A DNA stretch of 64,000 nt from Diplonema papillatum (GCA_030068145.1 JAPJBO010000830.1:37658-101657); one strand, 5' to 3'. Counted from the stretch's first letter, positions 38,681-49,574 are shown. A program made the numbers and translations. The notes: generated by a model not told the origin, from the sequence alone.

Positions 38681-40707
38681 CCCTTTCGGACACATTCGAG
38701 GCGAACGCGGTCAACCGCGACGATACCCTGACCGTCATGGTCAGATTACTAGGAGGGGGAGGGCGCCGCGGTGGACGCGGCAGCAACCAAGGGCCGAAGG
38801 GAGGCAAGAACTCCGGAGTCCCCGGCAGGGGCAGCGATTCTAGCGCAGACGCGACCTTCGGGAGCGCTAAGGGCGGCCGAGGTGGAAAGGGAGACAAAAG
38901 GCACGTAGGAAACCGAGGATCTGCGGGTCTAGTGTGGGACGATGGTGTGGACAATGCCAGTCGCGGCCGTAAGGCGGACCTCTACCGAGAATGGGAATCC
39001 CCGGAGGCTCGGTTCAGGGCCCCTTTCCCGTTGCACCTGTTCACGGGGTTGGACACCGTGGCGTCATGGGAAGAGGTTTCGAACTCCCCGTTCCAGTGGG
39101 CCCAAGCGTACCTCCACAGCGTCATCGACCGCTGCAAGATAAACTCTTGCTGGGACGCGTCGACAAGACAGGAGCTCGTGAGGGGGGAAGTTCTGCACCT
39201 CGGTTACTCCTACTGCAGGGGGGAGACGGGCATTCGGGTTAAGGCATCCTCGTACGCCGAAGCCCGCCGACTCCTGCCCGAGCTCCCCGCTGAAATAGCG
39301 TACTTCTCTGTTGCAGGCGTCCCCTGCGGTACAAACGCGGAGACCCTCCAACGGAACCTCGCACGTCTAGGCTGGCAGGTCACCCCGCTGTTCAAGATGG
39401 CAAGGACTGGAAGGTTCGCGGAGTGGGCGGTCAAAGCCGAAACGCTCCCGGGGAGTTTTCGGTGTGACCTATCGAACGGCCTGCGTATCTCCATCAAGAA
39501 AATAGACCGCCGCCCCATTCAACCGTCCCGACATATCTCCAGCGCCTGCCTCTCGAGCTCCTACCGCTTCGACCCGGATATCAAGCGGAGAGATCCCTTG
39601 ACCAGCTCACCGGATCCTGTTCGGTACGCCGTCTTTGTGGAGCGCTATGGTGAAGGTGCCGATACCGTGTGGAAACTTGCCGGCGATGAATCTGGAGACG
39701 ACATGCAAGAGGACGAAAGCTCCGGGAACCCGGATGGCACCCCGCTCGCCGGCGGGATTCAGGTTGATCTGTTGGTTTCTGAAAAAGCGACAGTCCGACC
39801 TCGCGAGTCGTCGCCACCTGCTCGGGGAGGCCCCGCCACGACGTCTTCGAGTGAGTCATCCTCGCCCATCCGCCCCCCCAGGTTGGTCGCAGACCTGGAG
39901 GAACAGGAGTTGAAGGCGCTGGTCCGCAACCTCGTCAACGAGCAAACCGCAGCGGCCCCCAGATCTTCCTCGCAGAACGCACCCAACCAGCCACCTGCAC
40001 AAGACGCTGCTGCGTTCAAGAAGTTTGTCAGCGACCTGGTGCAGGAGAGATTGGAGAAAGCGGACAAGCAGTCCCCTGCCGAACGACCTGCCACCCTCGA
40101 CGCGCCCCAAATTGCGGCCCTAGTGGAGAGCACGGTCGGGACGCGCGTCGAGCAAAAGGTAGAGCAAGCTATCAACGGCCCGCTCCAGGAAATCTTCGCT
40201 CAACTGAAGTTGATGGGGGACCGCATGTCTTCGCTGGCGGCCCAGGTGAACGATGTTCGGGCGCCTCCGGCAGGCAAGGGGGCTGGCAGGGGATCGAAGA
40301 TGGGGCCGTCCCAGACCTCAGAACAAAGTCAGACCTTGGTTGCTGCCCCCCCGGCCGAAGCCAGCCTCGGGCTGGTTCCCTACAGCCAGAACCTAGTCAG
40401 CACCGAGCTAGCCCAGCCCCTGGTCAGCCGGCCCCAGAAGCTGGATGCGATGAAGGTCGCCATGCCGGTCCTGGACGGGGACAGCGTCAAGGAAAACGTG
40501 AAGATAATCACGGCCTTGCACAAGAAAATGAAGTCGACGCGGCCGAGATCCCGAAGCTTGACTTTGTCGCAAGACAGCACCGCGTCGCAACACAGCGCCG
40601 CTAATCAGGCGCTCCTCGCGGACGTATGCGGCCCGGTAGATGACGCCCCTTGCTCAGACGCCCCTTGCTCATTTCGCGCCTGCGAAATCGAGCGGGAGCG
40701 GATGTAA
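38395..40707 (+). CDS. Element 1 ORF1: gag-like protein with N-terminal ubiquitin-like domain
   Basis: 770 codons from the first ATG (the frame is open further upstream, so the true start is uncertain). Residues about 50-125 look ubiquitin-like: 'FWVCDPSGKRRHHTV' (beta hairpin), 'VVGDFFAQQVW' (helix), 'RHLALSDTFEANAVNRDDTL' and 'TVMVRLLGGGG', which lines up with ubiquitin '...NIQKESTLHLVLRLRGG'. A Gly/Arg/Lys-rich linker follows, then a region conserved with element 3 ORF1: 'EWESPEARFRA', 'GIRVKASSYAEARRL', 'YFSVAGVPCGTNAETLQRNL', 'LGWQVTPLF'. The last third is acidic, then helical and Ser/Arg-rich. It ends ATGTAA, overlapping ORF2 by 68 nt in a different frame. Likely role: RNA-binding ORF1p. 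Confidence 0.75.
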   Translation: MVWSDPAVCWGPPSPSISSTSPPTFTLVSPPTPTLEAPDVSLAATASPLSFWVCDPSGKRRHHTVGSETVVGDFFAQQVWFDPDLCWVSQGIRHLALSDTFEANAVNRDDTLTVMVRLLGGGGRRGGRGSNQGPKGGKNSGVPGRGSDSSADATFGSAKGGRGGKGDKRHVGNRGSAGLVWDDGVDNASRGRKADLYREWESPEARFRAPFPLHLFTGLDTVASWEEVSNSPFQWAQAYLHSVIDRCKINSCWDASTRQELVRGEVLHLGYSYCRGETGIRVKASSYAEARRLLPELPAEIAYFSVAGVPCGTNAETLQRNLARLGWQVTPLFKMARTGRFAEWAVKAETLPGSFRCDLSNGLRISIKKIDRRPIQPSRHISSACLSSSYRFDPDIKRRDPLTSSPDPVRYAVFVERYGEGADTVWKLAGDESGDDMQEDESSGNPDGTPLAGGIQVDLLVSEKATVRPRESSPPARGGPATTSSSESSSPIRPPRLVADLEEQELKALVRNLVNEQTAAAPRSSSQNAPNQPPAQDAAAFKKFVSDLVQERLEKADKQSPAERPATLDAPQIAALVESTVGTRVEQKVEQAINGPLQEIFAQLKLMGDRMSSLAAQVNDVRAPPAGKGAGRGSKMGPSQTSEQSQTLVAAPPAEASLGLVPYSQNLVSTELAQPLVSRPQKLDAMKVAMPVLDGDSVKENVKIITALHKKMKSTRPRSRSLTLSQDSTASQHSAANQALLADVCGPVDDAPCSDAPCSFRACEIERERM

Positions 40708-43700
40708 ACGCAGGCGCCGGAAGCCCTGGGACACGGAACGCGGGGGCAGTAGGGAAAGGGGAGCAAGACGCACCCAAGCTCGGTCGTGGAGTGATTCGCT
40801 CCTCTTTGCCTGCTTTAACTGCAGGTCGTACAACGCTCGAGAGGGCCTCGTCAAAGGCCTGGCCGAAATCACCAGAGGCATTCAGTCCCTGCAGCCCGAC
40901 GTGCTCCTCCTGCAGGAAACTTGGCTCTCCGACATCTCGCTCCCTCCACACCTAGACGGGTACATTGCGTTCCGGCTAGACCGGGGCGGCATCGGTGGCG
41001 GCCTCCTCACGTTCGTCAAATCGAACCTCTCGGCCACTGTGATCCCCGGGGCCTCTGTCAGCAATGACCCCCACACGGAATGCCTCGGTGTGGAGATCAA
41101 ACGCGTCGGACTCCCCCCGCTGAAGGTGTTGAATGTGTATCGACCTCCTGGTGCCCACACCCGGAAGACCCTCAACCTAGATTCTCTGGAGTTGGACGAC
41201 ACAACCATCATCGCGGGTGACCTAAATCTCCACCATCCGCAGTGGTCTAAGGGGGCGCCCAACCCAGGTGGCACTGCTTTGTTCCACTGGGCACAGGAGT
41301 ACCCCGCGGTGGTGCACAACGTCCCGTCCAAACCAACAAGGGAGCCCTCAAGAGCTAGGCCCTCGTCGCCGGATATCGTGATCACGGCCCGCAGTCCGGT
41401 GCCCCTGATTCATGGCTGGGACACACTGCCGCCGTGGGGATCCGACCACAAAGTCTTGATCTTCCGAGCAGCCCGGGGACACCGTCAAGTGCTGCCGAAG
41501 AGACCCCCCCACTACGTCTGGGCGAAAGCCGACTGGGAGGAGTTTCAAAAGGAAGTTGAGCAACGCAGTCCGACAAGCCCCGACCTAGGCATCCAAGAAA
41601 GGTCGGATAGGCTATCCGCTGCGATCCGCTCTGCCATCCGCGAGCACGTGCCCCGGGCGTCTGGAAAACGCCCGCATCAACCGTGGTGGACGCAGGAGCT
41701 CTCGCTTCTGGAGAAGCAAAAAAGGTTAGCGCTGACGGCATCTGAAGGGGATCCGTTCGACGCCGACAAGCTCGAGGCTTACGGCCAGGCGAAGGAGTCG
41801 TTCACGGCGGCCGCTCACCTAGCCAAGGGCACGTACTGGAGAAAAGTTGTTGCTGGAATTAACTTCGGTACCAGCCTCAGCTTCTTGTTCGGAATCATCC
41901 GCTCGATAGACGGCCGAAGTCAACGGTGTTCACTTCCTCCACTGCTTGACGGGCAGTCCCAACGCACCACCAGCAGGGAGAAGGCCGACCTCCTGGGCAA
42001 GTGTCTCGCCGAAACGTGTAAGGCCAAGGAGGAAGGCGCGCCATCCCGATTCCAACCAACCTACGGCCCTGAGCCAGAGCCAGACGATGGAATCCGAGGC
42101 GCCACCGGAGAGATAACCCCGGAGGAACTGGATCGGGCGATCGAGGACCTGCAGAAGAAGGAGAGCCTTGATCCACAGGGGCTGTGTTCGACGGCCCTGA
42201 AAAATCTCGGACCGGAGGCCCGCAAATCGATGCTCCTGCTCTTTAACGAGTCCTGGAAGCAGGGCACAATTCCTAGCCAGTGGAAAGATGCCTACGTTGT
42301 CCCCGTCCACAAGCCCGGCAAGGACCGTTCGTCCCCCCAAGGCTACCGCCCCATCGCCCTGACCTGCGTATCAGCGAAGCTCATGGAGATGGTAGTCAAG
42401 AACAGGCTCGTCCACATCACGGAAAGCCCTGACTTCCCGACCGTGATGCCTTACACCAACATCCAGGGTGGCTTCCGTGAAGACCGCGGAACTGAGGAGC
42501 AGGTGTTCTCCATCATTGCCTCCTTAGACGAAGCCCGGAGCCAGGGCGAGTTCGCCTGCTTCCTCTCCTTCGACCTCGTCAGTGCTTTCGACACGGTGGA
42601 CCACGACCGTCTGCTACGAATACTCGAACGAAGGGGGATCCCACAACGTTTCGTGCTCTGGCTGCGGGCTTTCCTAGAAGACCGCACGGCGCGGTTCAAA
42701 GTAGACGGCGTGCTGGGTAAGTCTTTCGGCCTGCAGAGCGGCGTTCCCCAAGGCACGGTCCTTGGGCCCGTCCTCTTCCTTCTCTGCATCGATGACCTTG
42801 GAGGAGAGATCCTCGCATTTAAGGATAAAAACACGGCTAGTAAAGTGACCCCTTCGTTGTACGCTGATGACGCTGGATTCGTAGTCTCTGCCAAACGTCG
42901 CGATGTCCTAACTGACAGGGCGCAGGGAATAGTCGACCTCGTTGAGAATTGGGCGATCCGTGCTAAAATGCGAATCTCGCACGACAAAACGAAAGGCATA
43001 TTCTTCAACTGGAAGAGAGGCGACAACTCCGCTGCACCCCTGCTGGTGTTTAACTCCACACGTGAGGAGATCCAACCCGACCCTCACGACGCGAGTTGGG
43101 GGTTCAACAACTGCCGCTTCGTCTCGCACGGCGACATGAGGGTGCACCACGGCAAGCACGTCGTCGCTCACAATGGAATACCGGTCAGGTCAGGGGATGA
43201 CCTTCGGCCCAGAAACGAAACGACTAGCATCGAAGTGGCCACCACCCTCAATTGGGTCACGCGGCACCGTTTCCTGGGTCTGATCATTGACGACGAGCTT
43301 TCTTTCCGCCCGCACGTGAACTACGTGCTGGACAGACTCTCGCAGAGGATGATCATCCTGAGAAGGACCTGCATGAAGTCGTGGGACCTCAGTGTCAGTA
43401 CGAACCGCAAGGTGTATCTGACATACGTGCTCCCGGTCATAACGCATTGTCTCGCCGCTTATGGCCCGTTCCTCCTCCCTCGCCCCGGCTGCCCTAAACC
43501 TGGTCTCCTGGCCGTCCTCGAGAGCCGGCATAGGGCAGCCCTGTCGTACGTGCTTGGCTGCAGGAAGGGAGTGTCGGCTTTTATCGTGCAGAGAGAGGCC
43601 CGTGTACTATCAATCCACGGATACATTGAGTACAGACTCGGCGCTCTCTGCGAAAAAATGTCGCTACGACGTTCCATCTGGTCCGACGTGCTTGACACGC

Positions 43701-45244
43701 GCAGCCTGCTGCTCAAGAAATATGCGGATCTTAACGAGCGTGCGCGCACCAAGACCAGGAGCCGAGAAATCCCAATGTACTGCCCGTTCAGACCCTGGGA
43801 AAGTATTACCGGGGTGACGATCAATAGCACGCTCGGGAAGAAGCGGTCGAAAGATCCGGCTACGAACTTAAGGACGGTGTCGACCAGGCTGGATGCTCTC
43901 CCGAAACCCTACCGCATAGCCTGGGCAGACGGCTCCGCCAGGAGAGAGGCTCGCCTCCCACGTTACACGGGCCCTGCGGAGCTGAAACCCTGGTCTACAA
44001 ACACCACCGACACTACCCTGTGGGGAGGCGGCGGAGTCTACGTGCAGAACCCGTTTGGCAACCAAGGCCCGGACTGGAGGCGACCAGTGCACGGCAACGC
44101 CATCACATGGATCTGCCCAGTTGGAGCTCATGCAAACAGCTACCGCGCTGAGCAGGTCTCTCTCCTCAACGCGGTCGAAATCTTGGATGAAGAGACCGCG
44201 CAGGAAGCTGCTACGCAGGCAGGTACTGAAGATCCGAAGGTGGCATGGGTACTCAGCGACTCGCAATCATTGGCAACAGAGCTCAGTCTGGGCGCCCACC
44301 GGCAGAAGCGACGCTTGAATCAACTGATCTGGCTCAAATTCGGTAACATCGTGAAGAGGGGGTACACCCTGATCCTTCAATTCGTCTTCGGCCACTGCAA
44401 ACTCGCCGGAAACGACCACGCCGACTCGCTTGCGAAAAAAGCGGCAAAACTGGCCTACGAATTGTCGCTATCCCCTGAGATGGTCCTCGCGGTCGGAGTT
44501 TCCCGACCGCCGCCTTTCTCGTACGTTGAAGCAACGAACCGCTTCAAGCTGTTCTTGTTCAGGGAGGACGGAGAGAGGGGGGCCAAAGGTGCGATTATGA
44601 GGGCAAGACGCCTCGTGGTGGGCATGCCCTTCTACAAGATCGTCGGGGGGCGCAAAATCCCAGTACCTGACAAGCTGACCGTGAGAGCGGAGAAGGAAAT
44701 CCGGCAGTTCCGAACCATGCACCACGGTCTTTTTGTCACCCGGTACTTTTCAGGGTACATGAACCTCCCGGCCGGAGAGAGGGCTCTGTACTTCCGACCC
44801 TGCCCGCTCTGTGGCTACCGAGTCCCTAGCTTCCTCCCGCACATATTCATCTCATGTAGGCATGCGGAAACGGGGCCTGCACGCGCGGCGATGTGGGATG
44901 CGGTGGGATTCGACAGGTCCGCTGCAATTGAGATCCGCTTGTGGGAGCTCCTATTCAAGCATCCTGACGTCGCCCTCCGCTACCTGCAGCGGATCAACGT
45001 CATCCCGCAATACGCGATACAGCGTAAAGATGCAGAGGGGACCCGGTCTCCATCCATGGAGAGTCGCGAACGCGACGAAGAGCCCTCTCCGCGCCTGTCC
45101 GCCTTCACCGCGGCGACACCGGTCTCGCCCCCTCCTACTCCGCCATCTTCCCCTTCAACTGGTCCTGACATCGCCGGGGACGGACCATGGACTCCTCTCC
45201 CCAGCCAGTGGCGGCCGCGGGAGAGCGACTCGGAGTCCGGCTGA
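40640..45244 (+). CDS. Element 1 ORF2: AP endonuclease-RT-RNase H-zinc knuckle
   Basis: 1534 codons, apparently intact. AP-type endonuclease (residues ~55-270): 'FNCRS', 'LLLQETWLS', 'NVYRPP', 'AGDLNLHH', 'SPDIVI', 'GSDHKVL'. RT (~480-800): 'GYRPIALT', motif A 'FDLVSAFDTVDH' (~644), motif B 'GVPQGTVLGPVLF' (~700), motif C 'YADD' (~740), 'DKTKGIFF', 'LGLIIDDELSF'. RNase H (~1090-1270): 'AWADGSA', 'YRAEQVSL', 'LSDSQSL', 'HCKLAGNDHADSLAK', so all four acidic residues are present. C-terminal zinc knuckle (~1387) 'CPLCG' then 'HIFISC'. Domain order matches the I/ingi-type non-LTR elements that keep RNase H. The first ATG (40,640) lies inside the end of ORF1, so expression needs reinitiation or frameshifting. 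It is probably able to encode an active enzyme. Confidence 0.92.
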   Translation: MTPLAQTPLAHFAPAKSSGSGCKRRRRKPWDTERGGSRERGARRTQARSWSDSLLFACFNCRSYNAREGLVKGLAEITRGIQSLQPDVLLLQETWLSDISLPPHLDGYIAFRLDRGGIGGGLLTFVKSNLSATVIPGASVSNDPHTECLGVEIKRVGLPPLKVLNVYRPPGAHTRKTLNLDSLELDDTTIIAGDLNLHHPQWSKGAPNPGGTALFHWAQEYPAVVHNVPSKPTREPSRARPSSPDIVITARSPVPLIHGWDTLPPWGSDHKVLIFRAARGHRQVLPKRPPHYVWAKADWEEFQKEVEQRSPTSPDLGIQERSDRLSAAIRSAIREHVPRASGKRPHQPWWTQELSLLEKQKRLALTASEGDPFDADKLEAYGQAKESFTAAAHLAKGTYWRKVVAGINFGTSLSFLFGIIRSIDGRSQRCSLPPLLDGQSQRTTSREKADLLGKCLAETCKAKEEGAPSRFQPTYGPEPEPDDGIRGATGEITPEELDRAIEDLQKKESLDPQGLCSTALKNLGPEARKSMLLLFNESWKQGTIPSQWKDAYVVPVHKPGKDRSSPQGYRPIALTCVSAKLMEMVVKNRLVHITESPDFPTVMPYTNIQGGFREDRGTEEQVFSIIASLDEARSQGEFACFLSFDLVSAFDTVDHDRLLRILERRGIPQRFVLWLRAFLEDRTARFKVDGVLGKSFGLQSGVPQGTVLGPVLFLLCIDDLGGEILAFKDKNTASKVTPSLYADDAGFVVSAKRRDVLTDRAQGIVDLVENWAIRAKMRISHDKTKGIFFNWKRGDNSAAPLLVFNSTREEIQPDPHDASWGFNNCRFVSHGDMRVHHGKHVVAHNGIPVRSGDDLRPRNETTSIEVATTLNWVTRHRFLGLIIDDELSFRPHVNYVLDRLSQRMIILRRTCMKSWDLSVSTNRKVYLTYVLPVITHCLAAYGPFLLPRPGCPKPGLLAVLESRHRAALSYVLGCRKGVSAFIVQREARVLSIHGYIEYRLGALCEKMSLRRSIWSDVLDTRSLLLKKYADLNERARTKTRSREIPMYCPFRPWESITGVTINSTLGKKRSKDPATNLRTVSTRLDALPKPYRIAWADGSARREARLPRYTGPAELKPWSTNTTDTTLWGGGGVYVQNPFGNQGPDWRRPVHGNAITWICPVGAHANSYRAEQVSLLNAVEILDEETAQEAATQAGTEDPKVAWVLSDSQSLATELSLGAHRQKRRLNQLIWLKFGNIVKRGYTLILQFVFGHCKLAGNDHADSLAKKAAKLAYELSLSPEMVLAVGVSRPPPFSYVEATNRFKLFLFREDGERGAKGAIMRARRLVVGMPFYKIVGGRKIPVPDKLTVRAEKEIRQFRTMHHGLFVTRYFSGYMNLPAGERALYFRPCPLCGYRVPSFLPHIFISCRHAETGPARAAMWDAVGFDRSAAIEIRLWELLFKHPDVALRYLQRINVIPQYAIQRKDAEGTRSPSMESRERDEEPSPRLSAFTAATPVSPPPTPPSSPSTGPDIAGDGPWTPLPSQWRPRESDSESG

Positions 45245-46336
45245 CGAAGGACCTTCTGAAGTTCGACTTGAGGACGCCATGCGCAGCTGCGGGACGACGA
45301 CCCCGCTCACGAAGCTCACGCCCACCGATGAAGCTCAATTGAAGTGATAAGCATGCTCCCCCCTGATCAACTACTATCACACTCCCTAAGCTGGACCTCC
45401 GCAGTCCGCAACAAGCAACGTCTTCTTTGTGTAACCTCGGTGCACCGCGGCAGCCTCCCTGACCACCCAGCAGGTCAAAACACGGGGAGTCTGCTTATTA
45501 CCGGTCACCGGGCTGCAGATAGGAAACTGCAGGAAAACCGAGAGACAGGTTCGATAGACAGCTGCCTGACACACCGTCACACGACCTGTCTGCCGACAAC
45601 CAAGTGAAGTGAAGTACATCCCGCCCCCACGCGGCACCCGTCTTTGTTTTCAGCAACCAACGACAAAACAAAGGAACTGGTGCACCGCGGCGGCTCCCTT
45701 GACCACCCAGTTAAAGGTCAACACAGGGGGAGACCGCTTATTACCGGTCACTGGGCTGCAGATAGAAAACTGCAGAATAGCGTCAACAACGGGCCAATGA
45801 GGCAGCCGGATTACAACCAAACACCCACTGACCCAGCCACCGCGCCCCTCTTATGTTTCCCGCCTTTCGACGTAACAACACCCGGACTCCGGGCCGGAGC
45901 AACAGAGGCCACGCCCAAACCGCCCGGAAGAAACCGGAACGGGCGAGAGAACGACCACAGAGCAGGAGACAGGGGCCAGGACAGAGGACCACCGCCCAGA
46001 CACGGGCAGGCAGGACGACCCCAGAGACTGTTGTTACTTCGAGATGTGCTCCTTTCCTGTAACGTTACTGTCTGCCACTTCTCCTTTCTCCTCTGAACGT
46101 ACGGCTGGGGAGGCGTATAAAACGGTCCCACTGTTCCCCCCGGTCCAAACTGACGAAACGGGTGAGTCTGAGAAGACCACCGACACACCGCTGTGCCTGC
46201 GCTGAAACGAGTGCGGGACACGGCCCAAGCCACTCTGACAGCCCCCCAAACGCAAACGCCCTGACTCAATCAGGGCTCGAGCCAAAAACCACCGGAAGAA
46301 GGGGCTGCAGGGCAGGCTAACCCTATGTTATCATAG
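45245..46336 (+). other. Element 1 3' region with a ~245-bp direct duplication
   Basis: 'TGCACCGCGGCAGCCTCCCT' ... 'CTTATTACCGGTCACCGGGC' (45,433-45,540) recurs with changes at 45,678-45,785. A 'GTATAAAACGG' TATA-like string lies at 46,113. The 3' end of the element was not defined; the hAT-like element begins at 46,337. Confidence 0.5.
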
Positions 46337-46764
46337 CAGTGTGGCTCCTGCGCCAGCCGCGCCAGGCCGCGCCAGAAAACCCTGTTTTCTGGCGCGTTTG
46401 GCGCGTTTGGCGCGATTGGCGCGCCCTTAGTGTTTTCACCAGGAATTGACAACTTTTTCATTTTGGGTTCATCATTTGTCCATTTTCTCGGCGATCCCGG
46501 CGTGCGTTCCGACAAATTTTTTGTTCGATGAGAAGATCGATGACGAAATCTTCCAGAAAACCCGTTCTCAGGGGGTGTCCACCTATGCTGGTGCCTTCCC
46601 ACACCCCCTGTTCTTCCAGAGCCACTGAAAAACAAGCTTTTTGCAGGGGATCGATCCCTGCAAGCAGCCTTTTTGGACCGGTTTGGACGTGTTCGCCATG
46701 GTAATCCATGGTACCCTGCGGCAATGCAAGGCCGACGAACCACAGGGATCCACTTACGGGTCCG

Positions 46765-47040
46765 GGTCTATTTGGCACCGTTCTCTTCATCCGAGAAAAA
46801 AGCGAGCAAAAAGTCGTCGGGAAAAAGTTGCTACGTGGACCAGCGGGAAATTGTAACCTACCTGGGGACGATTCCTGTCCTTCCCGTGGTAAACCTGCCG
46901 CCCGGTGCTCTGCATCTTATGAGGAGTCACGAACCACACACATACTTAAGGGTCCCAGAGTCTATTTTGAACCGTTCTCTTCATCGGAGCTGAGGGCGAG
47001 CAAAACGTCGTTGAAAAAGATCCGTTGCGTGGACCAGCGG
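46765..47040 (-). repeat. Repeat family D, two inverted units inside element M
   Basis: 'CTCTTCATCGGAGCTGAGGG' and 'AAAAAGATCCGTTGCGTGGA' at 46,978, and a worn unit at 46,785, are reverse complements of the family D core. Confidence 0.7.
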
Positions 47041-47284
47041 GAAAATATCACCACAACTTTTGCCCAAACCAGATTCCACTGTTTGTGCATCGAAAAATGG
47101 CCCGGGAAAATTATCAATTCCCCCGAGGTACTCTTTTTGCCCCGCGCATGTGACGAGGGAGCCTAAATTTCCTTGAGACTACAGGGTGCGCCAAACGCGC
47201 CGCGCCGCGCCAAACGCGCCAGGCTTGGCGCGCTTGGCGCGCGCCACGCCACGCCAAACGCGCCAGGCCCCAGGAGGGTCAATT

Positions 47285-47600
47285 CCCATTCACGAGCAAT
47301 CTTTAACTTTTTGCCCATTCACGAGCATGGCTTAACTTTTTGCCCATTCACGAGCATGTTTCAAACTTTTTGCCCATTCACGAGCACCTTAAACTTTTTG
47401 CCCATTCACGAGCATGGCCTAACTTTTCGCCCATTCACGAGCATGGCCTAACTTTTCGCCCATTCACGAGCATGGCCTAACTTTTTGCCCATTCACGAGC
47501 ATGCTCAAAACTTTTTGCCCATTCACGAGCATGCTTCAAAATATTTGCCCATTCACGAGCATGTTGCAGACCTTTTTGCCCGTTCACGAACTTTGTCTAC
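47285..47600 (+). repeat. 31-bp array, left arm of element N
   Basis: About ten units of 'GCCCATTCACGAGCATG' plus 'NTTNAACTTTTT'. The open frames over it (repeating Pro-Ile-His-Glu-His) are by-products of the repeat. Confidence 0.9.
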
Positions 47601-47654
47601 TCACGAGCTATTCTTAACTGCACAAAGAGCGCGAAGGAAGTCTGCTGTTCTCTC

Positions 47655-47785
47655 CTGCAACTTGGGTCCCCAACTTGGGCCCCAAACTTGGGCCCCAAAC
47701 TTGGGTCCCAAACTTGGGTCCCAAACTTGGGTCCCAAACTTGGGTCCCAAACTTGGGTCCCAAACTTGGGTCCCAAACTTGCCCA
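47655..47785. repeat. 13-bp array CCCAAACTTGGGT
   Basis: About nine head-to-tail copies of 'CCCAAACTTGGGT', each self-complementary, immediately followed by three copies of 'TGGACTATAATGGCAAAAT' (47,822-47,902). Confidence 0.9.
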
Positions 47786-47903
47786 AAATCTTGGTCACAG
47801 CGGACAGGACTGCAGATCTAACAATGTGGACTATAATGGCAAAATCTAAGGGCTTGGACTATAATGGCAAAATCTAAGGAACATGGACTATAATGGCAAA
47901 ATT

Positions 47904-48434
47904 TACTGGGGGGGGTCGAATTCAGGAGGTACCTTGAATAGAAGAGGTACCTTGAATACAAGAGGCATTTTGGAAATCTGGAAAAAAGTTGGATTTTTTC
48001 TTGGTCCGCATAACAGACCTTTTTCGACGGTTTTCTGATCGCGATGAGCTCCGATGAAGAGAACCGCGAAAAATAGACCCGGGGACCAAGAATTATGTGC
48101 GTGGTTCGTGGGTCTTTACCAGATGCGGGGCACCGGGCGTGGAACCCACAGGTTTGCAATGGAAAGGACGGAAATCGACCCACTGGTTGGTGACATTTCT
48201 TTGCAGGCCCGTGCAGCAGACCTTTTCCGGCGAATTTGTGCTCGCGTTCAGCTCCGATGAAGAGAACCGTGAAAAATAGACCCGGGGACCACAAATTACG
48301 TGCGTCTTTCAAGAAGAAGGGAGTTCCCGCGGTTTCCGGGTTTGCGGTACTTTTTTCCATTTCTTTTTCGGGAAAATTGCAGGATCGGCACGCCGAATAG
48401 AAGAGGTACCTCTTGTATTCGACCCCCCCCAGTA
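47904..48434. mobile_element. MITE J (TACTGGGGGGG...TCGAAT ends) inside element N
   Basis: Left 'TACTGGGGGGGGTCGAATTC' and reverse complement of right 'TACTGGGGGGGGTCGAATAC' match. It sits inside a 'TGGACTATAATGGCAAAAT' array, one unit of which continues after its right end (48,441). It carries two plus-strand family D units (48,014-48,290) and the 'GAATAGAAGAGGTACC' motif near both ends. The poly-G step next to the terminus recalls families E and F. Confidence 0.8.
48014..48290 (+). repeat. Repeat family D, two units inside MITE J
   Basis: 'CAGACCTTTTTCGACGGTTT' ... 'GAGCTCCGATGAAGAGAACC' at 48,025 and 'CAGACCTTTTCCGGCGAATT' ... at 48,220, spaced about 195 bp. Confidence 0.8.
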
Positions 48435-49574
48435 AGAATCGTGGACTATAATGGCAAAGTTCCCGGCTTTGCGACCGCACAGGCTCATGCCTAATATGCG
48501 GCAGCCTAACAAACCCGATGAAGAAAAAGTGGTAAAGGTGACCATGGCCATCTCCATTCTTCTCCGCGCCGGGAAGCTCCCGCACCGGCCCAGAGCTCAA
48601 CCTTTTTACAAAGGGAGCCGAGGGCCAGAACAGGAACTTTGACGCGAAAAAAAATGGCGAGGGGGTGAGCCCGAGAGGGGGCATTTTAGCGGGCGAGGGG
48701 TCACCTCGCGACGAAATCTCAAAGCTTGTCTCCCTTGATTCCCAGTCAACGACAACACAATCCTGGTTCAATCCTGGTTCTGCAAGGGGTACTGTTCAGG
48801 ATGTGTCTAACTAAGTCAGTGAGTTGCAGTAGTTCTTGGACTCGAGATTCGATTTTTCAAATGACCAAACAAGGAAACCGTACACCGCGAGAGTAGGAAA
48901 AACGTAGAAAGGGAAAGTTTTTTTATGGTAACAACCGCGGTTGTCATTATCAAAAAGTGACGGTTGGCAGCGTACTGTGGAAATTACCATACAGGTGATA
49001 CACATACGCACAAACAAACGGCTGTGCGTAAATAATAAGAGCCACGTCACTTTTTTTTGACCGCACTACCCTGAGCCAAATCCTGGACGTGGTTTCAGGT
49101 GGTAAATTTGGCAAATGATCATGATCAGAAGGTCCTACTTGGGCGGTTCAGTTTCCTCACACATTGCATGTGGCTAAGAAAAAAACTCAAAGGTCGAAAT
49201 ACATCTGTCAGAGCAGGCCGGTGTCAATACCCAAAGTACGGTAATACCCAAAACGCCGTTTTAAACGGGCCGACTTTCATCATGGTCGGCGACGCAAAAC
49301 TATTAGGAAACACTTGAAGAAGGAAACGTAATTGAGAAAAACGGGATCGTCGGAAACACAAAACAGAACTGGACAGTCATGACATGCACGACTGAGCTGT
49401 TGAGAGATCCGTATCACCGAATGGGAGCGACAGAATTGAACTGATCCTGCTCTAAGCTGAACGGCTGAAAGTTTGAACTCGCCTACACGTGTAATGTGCA
49501 CTCGGTAGCTTGAGCCAATTTGACTTATGGCAAGTTATGCTTGAATTCTCGTGATTGGGCAAAAAAAATAAGAA
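48435..49574. other. Interior of element N without genes
   Basis: No gene recognised. 'AATCCTGGTTC' is tandemly duplicated near 48,763. Confidence 0.45.

Noticed and set aside
46105-46125. TATA box and promoter downstream of element 1
   Set aside because: A lone TATAAA string with no following gene; the next ORF is 4 kb away behind DNA transposons.
47285-47580. ORFs reading repeated 'PIHEHA' or 'HEHGLTFCPFTS' (also on the minus strand at 49.5-50.0 kb)
   Set aside because: Direct translation of the 31-bp array; no codon preference or start context, and both strands are open.
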